This document shows, in pieces, positions 21,948 to 33,019 of a stretch of 64,000 nucleotides of DNA (positions within the stretch are counted from its first letter, which is position 1; every line of letters starts with the position of its first letter). Made by a program: the position numbers and the translations under genes. The notes beneath the pieces were generated by a model, which was not told where the DNA came from, made no database searches, and worked only from the letters and a program-made list of their open reading frames with translations. The DNA lies in the NCBI GenBank assembly GCA_025526935.1, contig JAHLKD010000006.1, positions 405,001 to 469,000 of the forward strand, read 5' to 3'. This stretch comes from Cladochytrium replicatum. Its lineage: Eukaryota > Chytridiomycota > Chytridiomycetes > Cladochytriales > Cladochytriaceae.

Positions 21948-23558
21948 TCAGCTACGCACCATAAAGACAGTACCCATGCCTCTGCTTGCAGGCTCAGGGG
22001 GCGGTGAGTAAAGCGGAGCGGTTGCAACGGTCATTGTTGGTTCCGTAGCAGCAGCAAACTTGTCAAAATCAAAGAAACCGTTGATCGCCACTTCTCCGTC
22101 GGCCATGGAGAAACCATCCTCTGCCGAAAAAGTCTGAGGCACATTCTCAAACATCGCCATCTCCAGTTCCTTCTCCTGCACAAACGCTGCGGGAGCGGCA
22201 ACGCTTGGCACGAATTCTGGCAGCGTCGCAGCAAAAGGTACGCCGACTACAGCCTCTTCTTTCACAAGCGGCTCGGTGCTCACGTCCGCGACTCCAGACT
22301 GCGACGCAGCAAGCACTTCGAGCTGTCGTTTCAACACCGCATTCTCTTCTCGAAGTAGGAAGGTCCATCCCTCCAATTCCAACACCTTTTGCTTCAGCAA
22401 CCTATTCTCCTCGGTCAGCTGCTGAGCTTGGAGCTCAAGCTGCTGCACGTGCTCCCGCTTGCGTTTGCGCGATAAATCTGCGGCCTCGCGGTTTTTGATC
22501 ATTCGCTCTTGTTTTTTTGTGAGTGCAGCAAGCTGAGCGGCTGCAGCGGGGTCTGTGGGATCTTCGGATGCGTTGCTGAAGGGTGGTGGATTTTCGTTCT
22601 TATTGTTGGCTGGAGGCGCTGCCGTGTTCGAGTGCGTCCCAGATCCAGAGCTTTGGGAGCCCAAAATTTGAGCGATTAGGATCGGTACCGTTGTCGAGGC
22701 ATCTAAGCCCGCCGCTTTCGCTGAAGTTGGCGGTGCTCGTGTTGTAGCCTTCGTGCGTGTGTTCCGAGACGCAGCCGAGGAAGCCGGTTTCGAGGGTAAG
22801 GCAGACGGTGGGATCACCGGTGCAACGGTGGGCTTTGGTACAACTGACACTTTTGACGCTTGTGCTGAAGGGGCAAGTGGAAGCAACAGAGGTGCAGATT
22901 GTGGAGGCGTCGAAAGTCTTCCAGGAGCCGCTGACGACCCAGATCCTTCCGTGGTTGGTTTCGCTGGCGCGATCGCGGCGGCTAAAATCACCGAATCTGC
23001 TGCTTTGCGCTGAGCGGTCGCCCGTTTCTTTCGTGGCGGTTCAGTCGTTCGAGACGCAGCGGAGTTCGATATGTTCATAGACTGGTAGGAGCTAAGTGCT
23101 TGCGGCTGTGCGTCCGCAGACGTTCCACTTGTTGATACACTCGAAGATGTTTGATCTAACACCATGTTCGCTCCCTTCATATCTCCAACAGGCATTGCGT
23201 TCTTATGAGAGGCATTCACCACTCCTCCGACTCCACCTGTCCACGCATTCGAAGCTAGCAACAGCGACATCGGTTCGACTGAGCCGACTTTCATACCGTC
23301 CACTGCGTTTGCTTTTGGTGAAGCATCCGGCGTCGACGAGTGGGGTGGAGTTAGCATGTGTTCTCTCCCCGGAGATCCAGAGTCGGAAAACGAGCATGGC
23401 GGAGACGGAAGATTCATGGGCTGATCTTTGGGACTTCCCGTCGGCGAGGGGGTGTGCTCACATGTAAGAGAGCCACACCCGACCGTGCATGAGGTAAGAG
23501 ATGCGTCTACGTGAGCATCCTTGCCCAGCGTGACGGCTTTAGGGTCCATGGGTGGCAA
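21948..23558 (-). CDS. bZIP transcription factor
   Basis: This is a single-exon gene of 536 residues. The basic region reads MIKNREAADLSRKRKREH near residue 350, with the N-x7-R spacing that contacts DNA. It runs into a leucine zipper of about 5-6 heptads (LELQAQQLTEENRLLKQK, then EENAVLKRQLEVL). The ~340 residues before it are Ser/Pro/Ala-rich and low-complexity, typical of activation or regulatory regions. The C-terminus contains acidic and aromatic patches (INGFFDFDKFAAATE) that could be an activation segment. The basic region resembles the ATF6/CREB type more than the Gcn4 type. No transmembrane segment is present, so it is not a membrane-bound ATF6. It should bind DNA as a dimer in the nucleus. 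Target genes are not predictable from the sequence. Confidence 0.85.
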   Translation of the reverse strand: MPPMDPKAVTLGKDAHVDASLTSCTVGCGSLTCEHTPSPTGSPKDQPMNLPSPPCSFSDSGSPGREHMLTPPHSSTPDASPKANAVDGMKVGSVEPMSLLLASNAWTGGVGGVVNASHKNAMPVGDMKGANMVLDQTSSSVSTSGTSADAQPQALSSYQSMNISNSAASRTTEPPRKKRATAQRKAADSVILAAAIAPAKPTTEGSGSSAAPGRLSTPPQSAPLLLPLAPSAQASKVSVVPKPTVAPVIPPSALPSKPASSAASRNTRTKATTRAPPTSAKAAGLDASTTVPILIAQILGSQSSGSGTHSNTAAPPANNKNENPPPFSNASEDPTDPAAAAQLAALTKKQERMIKNREAADLSRKRKREHVQQLELQAQQLTEENRLLKQKVLELEGWTFLLREENAVLKRQLEVLAASQSGVADVSTEPLVKEEAVVGVPFAATLPEFVPSVAAPAAFVQEKELEMAMFENVPQTFSAEDGFSMADGEVAINGFFDFDKFAAATEPTMTVATAPLYSPPPEPASRGMGTVFMVRS

Positions 23559-23885
23559 GTTCTGAAGTTACAGGCAACAGCGGGAGTTTGTGGTGGTGTT
23601 TTGGCTATTTGGCAGGTGCCGTTCGTTGCAGAGTTGGCGCGTGGCTAAATTGGCATGAAATTAGGAAATTGCATGAGATGGTGGCAGAACACGGCAGAAA
23701 CTGAAGAATGATTATGATGGGCGAAGAAATGGCACCCTGACGAATCACTGAAAATGTTATGTATTTTTTACTACAAGAAACTATCAAATCGTAGCTACGA
23801 CAGGGACACAAATGCCTCCCTGAAAGCAACTATCAAACCAAGTTGCTTCCCACCGGCAAGTACTTTTGTGGACATTCAGCAAAGC

Positions 23886-26697
23886 ATGGCTGATCCCTCG
23901 TGGATGGAGACCTATTATGTGAATGTCCTCGGGTACCTACTAAATCACCTTATCATTGCACAGACGTAATAAGATGCCGTTTGATTCTAGTTCCCATGGA
24001 ACTTGTGTCATTCCCCTATCGGCCGTTGTTCAATGTGGAGATCAGCTTCGAATTGGGACAATCGGAGTTCAAAAACAATTTCGCTCGACATGCAAGAGAA
24101 TCTCTCCGGATTCAGCGCTGTGCTTCGCAGTTACGGTCTTGAAAGAAATGTTCCGACGCATTGATGCCTAAATACTCTCGTTAAAGGTTTGCTCACCGAA
24201 TTACATGGAAAAGATCTTCGACGAAGTACGGGAACATCGACAGCGAGGTCGTCGAAAACGCAACAGAACATTCCAATTCGTGGGATATAAATTGGCTGAT
24301 TACGATGCTCCGTGCGAGCTCGATCGTGCCCGCTGGATTTATTGCAGATCCAACCCGTATTTCACCGACTTTCTCCATTCAAAATTCTGCGCGTACTTAC
24401 CACCGGCGGCTCTGTCTTATCCGGAGCAATTGGATAAGATCCCAAAGGCGTTCGGGGACGACGATAAGGAGGAGTGGTTGGTTGAGACCAGCGACGGGTC
24501 CGATGCATCCTCGAGCTGTGCATATTTCCCGGATGTGGCAGATCGCATGTCGACAGATGAATCCACATGCACTGATCACGAAGTTGGTCCATTTACCCTC
24601 TGCAACTCAACCCTCTGCAACTCAGGCGAGAGGCACCGTGAGAAGCCACATGTTCTGCAAATGGATGAACAGCATCAAGTTCTCAACTTCCAACGCAAAG
24701 CCGACGCGGCCGATTTGAATGGAGTGGACTGCGTGCTTCATATTTACTTTCCGTACGAGATGTCGATCGACGTGCTAACGCTCACACTACAAGCTGCCGA
24801 ACATGGAATCCGATCAATCAAAACACCAAATCATGTGCGAGATATGCTGTCCCTTGCAAAAGAGACGGGAATGGCACGCGGGTACGACGAAGACTTGGTT
24901 TGGATGCTGAGAGAACGACGTGGAAACAACTGGGTCGCTGAAGTCAATGATTGTGATATTGATAGGATAATGAGAGATCGTCAACTCGATTGTTTGTCTG
25001 ATGCTATTAAAACGGAAGATGACAGTCCACAGTGTTGGGAGTCGTCGTTTTTTGGCTCCTCTGCTGGATGGATGAATGCTGGGATGATTGCAGGTTTTTA
25101 CCAGGGATCAGATGCTCCGAATAGTGCAACAGTAGACCAAAACGAGTGGTTGATGGAACAGTCCCCAGTATGGAAAGATCGAACCCGGAAAGTTGGCTCA
25201 TATCAAAGACATCTACCGGAGTACCACAACATTCCCAGTTGGAATGGTAAGAGCTACCAACTTGACTCGAACCAGATGCCTACACCGCAATTAGATACTC
25301 AACAAAGCGCAGTGGAAGTTGCGGAAAGAAAGTGGAAGGAACATATCGTGTGTTTTGGCTCCCAGGTGCCCTCACCGGAAATCGACAAAAGTCGCGGGGA
25401 GAACGGTTACGACTCGGATACTCCAGATAGTGCGAAGGAAGTCGAAAAAGGAAAGTGGACTCCCATCTGGAATTGTCACCCCTCCCCGGAATACAGCGAA
25501 ACCCCCAGTTGGAACGGTACTAGCTGCCAACATGACTCGAGCTGTCAGAAATTGACACCGGAATACAAATGTTCCAGCGGGGAAAGTCACAGCTGCCTTG
25601 CACCAATTGTTGAGGTGCCTTCCGAAACGTCGGACTCTCCGTACATCCAACATTCATCGGACGAAAGCTGGGCAGAAGAAAGTAGTGGAGAGAGCCACGA
25701 GCCTTGCACTAGTGAACGGAAAGACAACGATTATTACAGCAGAACAAACCTCATACGCCCCAAAACACCCACCGAACACAAAAACATCACTCCAGTAAAG
25801 GTAATCCAAAGTTCGAGTGTCCGAATTCCACTGAACATGCGAGGACTGGAAGCATACTATCCATATTCCCCTTCTCTGACTGGGCCAGATGATGAACTTC
25901 TGCCTGTTTCTAGCGATCTGTTGCACAACAGTACAGATGGAAGCCGGAGAACACTCCCCAAAAAGCTTCCATGGCGTTTGCGAGAGACTACCTGCAGAAC
26001 TTATTTTGATAAAAGTGGAAGGGTTTTCTTTGATAGTCCCGACGTCAAGAAGGAAGATCTCGACCAAAGCGTCGATGAATTTGACAAAAATTTGGAAACT
26101 TCTGAGAACGAAGCAGCAACCCCAAAACGACAACCGCCGGTGTCGAATATTGAACGCTCTAGACACACTCGGAACATCAGCGGGGCCGCCACGTCAAAAG
26201 ACTCTGGGCAAACAGGAAAAGGCTTCCGACAGGACGCGACTGTAAAACTTGAGAATCATGATATGAAGAAGCCTGAGAAGTTGCTGAAACGATCCACAAT
26301 CGTGTTGCCGCCAATATCCATTGACACTCCGATCGCGCTCACACATTTACCATCTCCCAAATCCCAGAGGATGCCAGATTCAGTGAGACACAATATAGAA
26401 GTATCAATCACAGGAGAGACAACACCCATATCGGTTTCCGAATGCACAGTTTTCACACCACCCCAAACTGCTTGCAATGATGAACAACTTGCAAACAATG
26501 ATCTCCATCACGACCGCTTTTATGTCGATTTCTTGAGATTTGGGACGACTCTCTTTCGAAGATACATTCTCCAGGTTTCCGACAACAAGGATGATGTTTG
26601 CGCAGCTAAGAACCGCTTTCTGGATCTTCTTCCATTAGTTGGGCAATCAATTGTGAATTTGGCGGAACGGGACGATACAGCTGGAGACGGAACATGA
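23886..26697 (+). CDS. Large uncharacterised, mostly disordered protein
   Basis: Exons 23886-23932, 23964-24135 and 24187-26697 give 909 residues. The last intron uses a weak donor (GTCTTG), so that junction is the least sure. If it is wrong, the long exon still encodes 830 residues from the ATG at 24205. The N-terminal ~170 residues look folded (RWIYCRSNPYFTDFLHSKF). The middle is polar, Ser/Asp/Glu-rich, with a repeated tryptophan motif (HNIPSWNGKSYQ near 25240, then ETPSWNGTSCQ near 25505). The last 60 residues look folded again (FYVDFLRFGTTLFRRYIL). I recognise no domain. The two S-W-N-G copies may mark an old internal duplication or a short linear binding motif. Confidence 0.6.
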
Positions 26698-26763
26698 AAG
26701 AACGCGCTTTTGTGGACAAATTACAATCCAAAACAATGACCGCGAAACCAAAACCAGAAAATC

Positions 26764-28950
26764 TCAGTCCAATGATCCTGAAGCCCGCGCCAGCATCTGC
26801 GCTATCTTAACCTTTTCAATCACCGCTGATTTCTTCTCTTCCTTGATTTCATTCGCCTCTCTCTGCAGACTTTTCCAGTCATTTTCATCATCCCTTTCGT
26901 CCAGATCCGGACCGAAGTCGAACCCTTTCGCTTCTTCGGATTTTCTGAGCTGTTCTTCTTACCTGTTGGATGCATGAATGTCCCTTCATTCTTGTCCTTT
27001 GAAAGTGCTTCCCTCTTCTTCAGTCTTCACTCTCCGTTCGTCGCGCCGTTTCTTCCGCTCTTTTTGCTCTGACCATGATTGGCTACCCTTGGCTGTTCTT
27101 AGCCGTTTCTGCGGTTGTCGGTCGGTTTTTTTAGAGTAATCGATCGCCTTCTTGCTCTCCTGTTCTTTTTCCAGCTTCGATAGCCGCTGCTTTTCGCGTG
27201 CATACTTGAAATCTGAAAATGTGCTTCAGCCCAGTTTTGTCAGAGATTGGTTGCGATTACTTACCTCAACGAGCAGAGCTGAAAATACAATCTTTTTGTT
27301 CTTGAGCTCCGGCATTTGGGAAGCTTAACTCAGTTTTAGATCATCCTGCTTGTTGGCAGAACATTGAGCAACGTACCCCACAGACCAAATCCCCTAGCCA
27401 GTGTAGCTACATCAACATTCTTGAGTTGGATCATGCAGCTCGCCTGATGCTCGTTGTAAGACCATGCCCAGCTCCAAATGGTTTAGTGCTTATAAGATAA
27501 ACATGAGGGAGGTCAGCAAAGATTTCATACAAACTAGCTTTTTCAAACAAGTCTCAATCGGGCATATTTGCTTTAATGAGTAAGTCAAGTACCCCAGAAA
27601 CAGTGATTCCATCTTACATCTTCGTCAGGTGGTATGCTCATTTCGAACTTTACGAATTTTCAGGAACTCTACCAAGGGACGCCCTAAACTTAACAATGTA
27701 TGTGTCCTGCTTTGGTGTCAGAAATACTACTGCATTCCTTTCTCCTCCAAGTCGCGCAGTTCGGCCACACCGATAGGTATACGGTATGCTTTTGGATCTT
27801 ACCAATTCGAATAACCCAGTCTACATCTGGAAGATCAAGACCTCGAGCAGAACAATCTGTGCACAATATAATAATAGCTTCTCAACGGTCAGTCTGACGG
27901 ATATAACGTGGAAACTTTGTTTCTACCTTCTCTACGTTTCGGATCCATCTTTCCGTGACGGGAGAGCATTGCGAACGACTTCAGAAAGTGCCCTAAACCT
28001 TGTAACTATGATTCGCAATACAAGTACGTTACGGTCAAGGTACGGGATAAACGCATGCAATGAGCATTGGTTTGTACACGACGCAACCTCAAGTGCATAC
28101 GGTGAAACTCCACCTAGTTGGAATTCTCTGTTCTTCCATCTTCTTGCTATTGCTTTCCACTTTCCCAACAATTCTTTGGGATTCCGTAAACCAGCCCCAA
28201 CCAGCTCATTCGACACGTCGGTCATAGTCACCGAAAACAGCCCCATGCTTCTCTGTTTTGGTAGCCTCGAGATGCGGGTCCTCGAAACCCATGTCAAGCC
28301 GATCCGCTTCGGCCATTACCAAAACTTCGAGTTTTTTTCGTCACAATCACATTCCGGTTTAGCAGATCTTCCATTTCCGATAATTTGTCTGCTCCATCCC
28401 TCGAGAAGTCCTTCAGGTCGTCCGCCATGCTGCTTCCTCCAATGAAAAGAAGATGCCGCAATTTTCGACTGTCTTGTATAGAAGTTATATGATCCAAAAA
28501 CTTTCCGAAAACATTATAATCTGTTTGCCAACCCGCCAGACTTGTTCAGTGATACGATCGTGAGATTTCGACTGATCAAGAAATATCGAGTTCGCGAGAT
28601 AATCAGTGCTCCAATCTCATTCTTTTATAGAGAATCTTCTCGCCGCAACAATTCTCGAGGACTGGAATTACAATGCCAGAGTTTCCCCAGGGCGAGTTAG
28701 GACATTCCAAATCATTATCAGCACCGCGTATTCCGGGAAGGTAATCTTTAATAATTCAGCTACCTCCACAACGCCTTTATTTTCAATAAAGACTGGGATA
28801 GTTGCCAGCGGGACTGGAGTCATCCACCAAACAAAATGGCAGCAAAACAATAAGTGTGATCGATTCAAATATTGTAATTGATAAACTATTCGCATGTTGA
28901 AATAACTTAGCGACCTCCACTATTTGCGCTCAGGTTAGTAAGTCCGTCAG
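26764..28950 (-). pseudogene. Decayed DEAD-box RNA helicase, Spb4/DDX55-like
   Basis: Helicase motifs appear in order on the minus strand but in different frames and altered. These are the Q-motif region MTPVPLATIPVFIENKG (about 28780-28840), motif I as VLTRPGETLA where the Walker lysine is Glu, ALIISRTR for motif Ia, motif II as LVMAEADRLDMGFE where DEAD is now AEAD, and motif III region LPKQRSMGLFSVTMTD. Then follow HGKMDPKRR, GLDLPDVDWVI and motif VI YRCGRTARLGGERNAVVF. The C-terminal part has AREKQRLSKLEKEQE and further Lys/Glu-rich sequence, which fits Spb4/DDX55, a 60S ribosome-assembly helicase. At least six frame changes and several stops separate the pieces. Loss of the ATP-binding lysine and the first DEAD residue goes beyond indel noise. 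The ends are approximate. Confidence 0.8.
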
Positions 28951-29202
28951 AATCAATGGAAAGCGCTTACAATTCAGACATATCACCATCGTCGTCCATC
29001 CCCTGATGAATCGAAAGGGTATCAAGTGCTCCAAGTGCTTCTGAAAAGAAGTCCTAGAGAAACGTACGGTCGTTGAGCATAATTGATTGTGATTCTGCAA
29101 TAGATCATACCGATGCACGTCTTTGGTTGCGCTTTTCGGGCGGAAACTTCTTTGCGACCATACTTGCCTGTAAGAGCAAATGAATGGAGTCACGTATTCT
29201 TT

Positions 29203-31348
29203 TCAAAACGTGGACCATACTGGAAAGTTTGGTTGCGGATCAGAAGCATACGGTTGTGTCGTGTACGTCGCACCCCTTGTGGGAACTCTTCCTGGGCCGC
29301 TTTGGCGGGGAGAGCCGGGCATTCCAGTGATGCTTTTGGCATATCCTGCCATTGGTGCACCCATGTGGCTCAAACCAGCCAGACCACCGCCTCCAGGGGA
29401 GACTGGAGACGTTACTGTACTCGATATTATACTTCCTACAGGACCGGCCGCGTTTGACCGTGCTGGAGTCGTGGTGACATATGCTGGCCCAGGGTCCTGT
29501 ACAACAGTGATACCGCCGGTCACCTATCACAAACAATCAGAATAAACAACATCGAAATCACTCGCAAAAAAACATACTTTGACATCAAGCTGCACATCAA
29601 TTTCGTCTCGGAAGAATCTGAAGTCATGCAACTCCGATCGATACTGCTGGTGGCGGGCCCAAGTGAAGAGGAAGTGAGTTGCATCGCCGGACTGAATATA
29701 ACGAATGAAGTTTTCGACTCTGTCGATTTCTCCGAGCTGTCGCTTCAATTCTAGCTCGTCTCCAAGTAAAATATCGAGCTATGGGAGTTGTTATTACTCA
29801 ATCAAAGAGGTAACTTCCAATTTCACCTTTGTGTTCGTAATGTGCTTGAGTTCTGCCAATGCACGCTTATATATTTCTTCAACGTGAGCCTCGACTCCTG
29901 CAGCCATTTTCTCCACCGCCTGTGCCCGCGAATGTATTGCTGCAATCTGGTTGTTAACTTCTGACCTCCGGCTTTGGAATATGGGATCATGCTGAGCCTG
30001 GATAAGACACGAGAAAGGATCACACGGCCGAAACTTACCGTTTGTGCTTCCTGAAGAACAGATTGATATGCTTCCGTAACGCTGACTAATTGATGTTTTG
30101 CAGAGTCTCCATTTGCATGATTTCCGACCATCTTGCAATACACACAGACAGGAATGTGGCATTGCGTGCAGAAGAATTCGACGAGCTTATCGGGATGGTG
30201 GCGACAAAATCCGAATACGTCGGCACCTTTTCCGATAGGTGTTCGCACGTGCCTGCTGGCCAACTTGGACGAATGCAGCTGTGTGTCGCATTTGTTGCAT
30301 AGGTGTGCAGCGTCTGCGGCACAATGAACCGTTGCTTCAGCCTGCTCGCAATTTTCACACTTTGCTCTCTGAAGGGGAAAATTAGAACGGTGGTAGAGAA
30401 TGGACGTTTTTCCTCACCTCTCGCGCTTTCAATTCTTTTGCTGGATCGAATTCGTACTGCACAAGGTATTGGGGCAAAATCTTTAAAATTTGAAGATTAA
30501 AACCAAGTAAACAGATTAGCTAGGTTTTCGAACCTGTGCAGAATTTTTGACGAAATAGACATGACGGTACTCATCGCTCGACTCCCCCGTTTGCGAATGA
30601 TCTGTTAAAATGAGATACAACCTCTAAAGCACAACATTCGGCGAACCTTTAAGATAGAAGCTATCGTACCCTTCTGGAATCGGTTCTCTGTCTGCCGTTA
30701 TGGCGTCATCACAAACAAAGGATCGGCCAACTCCAATTTTGCACACCAAAGCGCGATGGATTGTTTTCTGAGGTTGCTGGGGAATCACAGGCGCTCCAGC
30801 GTTGGTTGCCGCATCTTTATTTCGATTAGTGAGCCTTCAAATCCACTAAAATAATGTTACACCTACCTTTTCCGCGCAATTGACGCAGAGACGATCCCAC
30901 AACGAAAGTTTTACCACCTGCTGTGCCGTTCATCAATCCGCTGCCAACCACAGCTGTACTTCCTTGGGACGTAGATTGGTTGGAAAGCTGCAGGACTGTG
31001 GATGATCCATTTGAGGAAGACGAGCCGACGGGACTAGGTTTGAATTGAAATCCTCGACGGATGACTTCTTCTTCAGTGTTTGATCCTCCCAGTTGCGAGA
31101 CATCCGTCCATGAAGTTAGTGTGAGAATTTCCTACGTGATGGATTAGTACCGATGAGCTCGTTGATGATTCATGCTTCTTCACCTTGCATCGTTTCTCGA
31201 ACTGTATCGAGATGTGAGGATTCGAGATGGCATGTGCTGTAACAATTCGAGCAGTGGATGCCTTCAAAGTGAGCTGCAACCCGTATTCCAGGTAAGCATA
31301 TTCCGGAGTAGTTGGACTAAGCTGCGTTCTTCCGATCTTCTCTGCCAT
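29203..31348 (-). CDS. Tandem B-box zinc-finger protein with PARP-like N-terminal region
   Basis: Nine exons, from 31348-31184 down to 29523-29203, give 583 residues with all eight junctions in phase. Residues 1-240 (TAHAISNPHISIQFEKRCKE, TEEEVIRRGFQF, HRALVCKIGVGRSFV, PEGYDSFYLK, EYRHVYFVKNSAQILPQYLV) follow the order seen near the end of PARP catalytic folds. The call is weak because no H-Y-E triad is obvious. Residues 245-345 hold two B-boxes (CENCEQAEATVHCAADA, then CRHHPDKLVEFFCTQCHIP with CVYC and NH/KH ligands). A coiled coil follows to about 445 (RRSEVNNQIAAIHSRAQAVE), and then a Gly/Pro-rich tail. B-box plus coiled coil resembles TRIM proteins without the RING. The start is the first in-frame ATG. 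Similarity may extend upstream. Confidence 0.75.
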
Positions 31349-31447
31349 GCCTGTATGAGTTTGTGGTACTCGACGCAACTCCAATTAACACGTCGACTCA
31401 GCCACGCGAACCAATTTGTCCCGGTTAGGTAAGGCTGCGCTTTCTCA
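31349..31447. promoter_or_regulatory. Shared upstream region of a head-to-head gene pair
   Basis: Only 99 bp separate the start codon of the minus-strand B-box/PARP-like gene (31348) and that of the plus-strand RAD51AP1-like gene (31448). A single short bidirectional promoter is implied. No TATA-like element is obvious in it. If either gene has an extra 5' exon, this interval would lie inside a transcript. Confidence 0.5.
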
Positions 31448-33011
31448 ATGGAGCGACCAACACGGTGAGTTTGCAGAGGGAACGATTGAGCTGGAAGCTC
31501 ATGCGTTCACCTTAGGAAAAGGAAGCAAGTGGATTACACTGAAAAGATACCTGAGACCTTTGACGGCAACGATGAGGAAGATGACTTTATGCCAAAGCCC
31601 AAGAAATCCAGTTCGAAACCTGCGAAGTCGGAGACTGAGCGGCGGAAAAAAGGAGCGCAATCAGAAGCACCAGATGCGTATAAAATGCACGAAGCCGAAG
31701 AGGGGACAAGAGAGTATGTCCCAGGTAATGCATGGTTCCGAACTCCACGTCTTGATTTAATATGCGTTGGCGAGGCAGATAGTGACGGAGATGATGACGA
31801 CTTAGCTGGGCAGGTACAAAATTCAAAAGCATCCAAACGGTAAAGATGGATCCTCGTTGATGTTTTCTGTTTCTCACCAAATCGTCCAGCAATGAAAGAC
31901 AAAGACTCAGTCTTATGGTAGCTCACGAAATTCTTTACTGCTTAAACTGAATAATTCTCGTTCAGGAGCGGAAAGAGCAGGCAGACATTGAACAAGCGAT
32001 CCAGCTCTCGCGAATGCAGATGACCGTTGATCTCACTTACACCTCGCCCGGGAAAATGCATGAGACCATTCCTTCGACGTCACAGCTGACACCTGCTCGA
32101 AGCGACATCGTCTCTCGAGGTGCGTCAGAAGGAACTCCCGGGAACAGAGCAACCACAAATGCGATGACCTTCGATCATGAAGATCACCAACCCTCCATCA
32201 GCAGCAACTCAGGAATAGTTCCCGACTCAGCTGCGACACCAAACTCGAAGTTGAACACAAATTCACATGATTCCACCGCGACTGGAAGCGCAATGGCCAA
32301 TAAAGTGGAAAAGCCTACAAAGAAGATGCAGAGCAAGATGGTTTGTGATGATTCCGATGATAGTCTTGAAGAGCTTTCGGAAAACTTGGATTGGGACGAC
32401 GACTCGGACGATGATGACTTTGGTGGACGAAAGAAGCCCAAAAAGCCAAAAGCGCAACCGAAAGCAAAAGCAAAGCAGTCTTCTTCAACAATGTCTTCAG
32501 CAAAGAAGAAGGGGACGAAGAACAGCAAATCCGCTGCAACCTCAATCGAATCAGCCCTAGCTGATATCTCTTGCGCCAGCAACATTCCAAATCAGGGAAC
32601 CGGCCGAGTGTCTGGAGCAACACCTTTAAAAATAGGCGACACTTCACGAAACTCTGGGGACGACAGTGTGACAACGCCGTTAGCTGAAACAAAAGCCGCA
32701 TCGCATGCCAAAACAGCAATGAAGCCTACGTCAGTTCAGCAACCTGTGTTTGCTGGGTTCAATTCTGCACCATCTAGAAAAAGAAGTACGTCCCACGGGC
32801 CAGATACTCACAACACGAATATTTCCAGCCCAAAATCAAGTTCGCCAATCCGTAGAGAGCAAGTACGTTGAGTGCTAATGTTTCTTGGTTCTCGCTTGTG
32901 CTAATAGTTCCTCCTTGCTAGGGAATGACAGCAGGATCTTTTCCTCACTTGCGAGTGGGACTGTCACGGAGAGGAAACGTCAAACCATTACACGCATACC
33001 TCAAAAAATGA
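31448..33011 (+). CDS. RAD51AP1-like homologous recombination accessory protein
   Basis: Four exons (31448-31464, 31516-31813, 31966-32862, 32922-33011) give 433 residues. The first exon is only 17 bp, and splicing it yields MERPTRKRKQVDYTEKI, close to the start of animal RAD51AP1. An acidic patch follows (GNDEEDDF), then a ubiquitin-interacting-like helix ERKEQADIEQAIQLSRMQ near 105, an acidic/basic block (DWDDDSDDDDFGGRKKPKK) and a Ser/Thr-rich region. The end, LRVGLSRRGNVKPLHAYL, matches the RAD51-binding motif of RAD51AP1 (consensus GLSR-x3-VKPLH). In animals the protein binds RAD51 and DNA and promotes strand invasion. Apart from these motifs it is disordered, so the call rests on the two termini and their order. 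It is absent from budding yeast. Confidence 0.8.
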
Positions 33012-33019
33012 AATGCATG

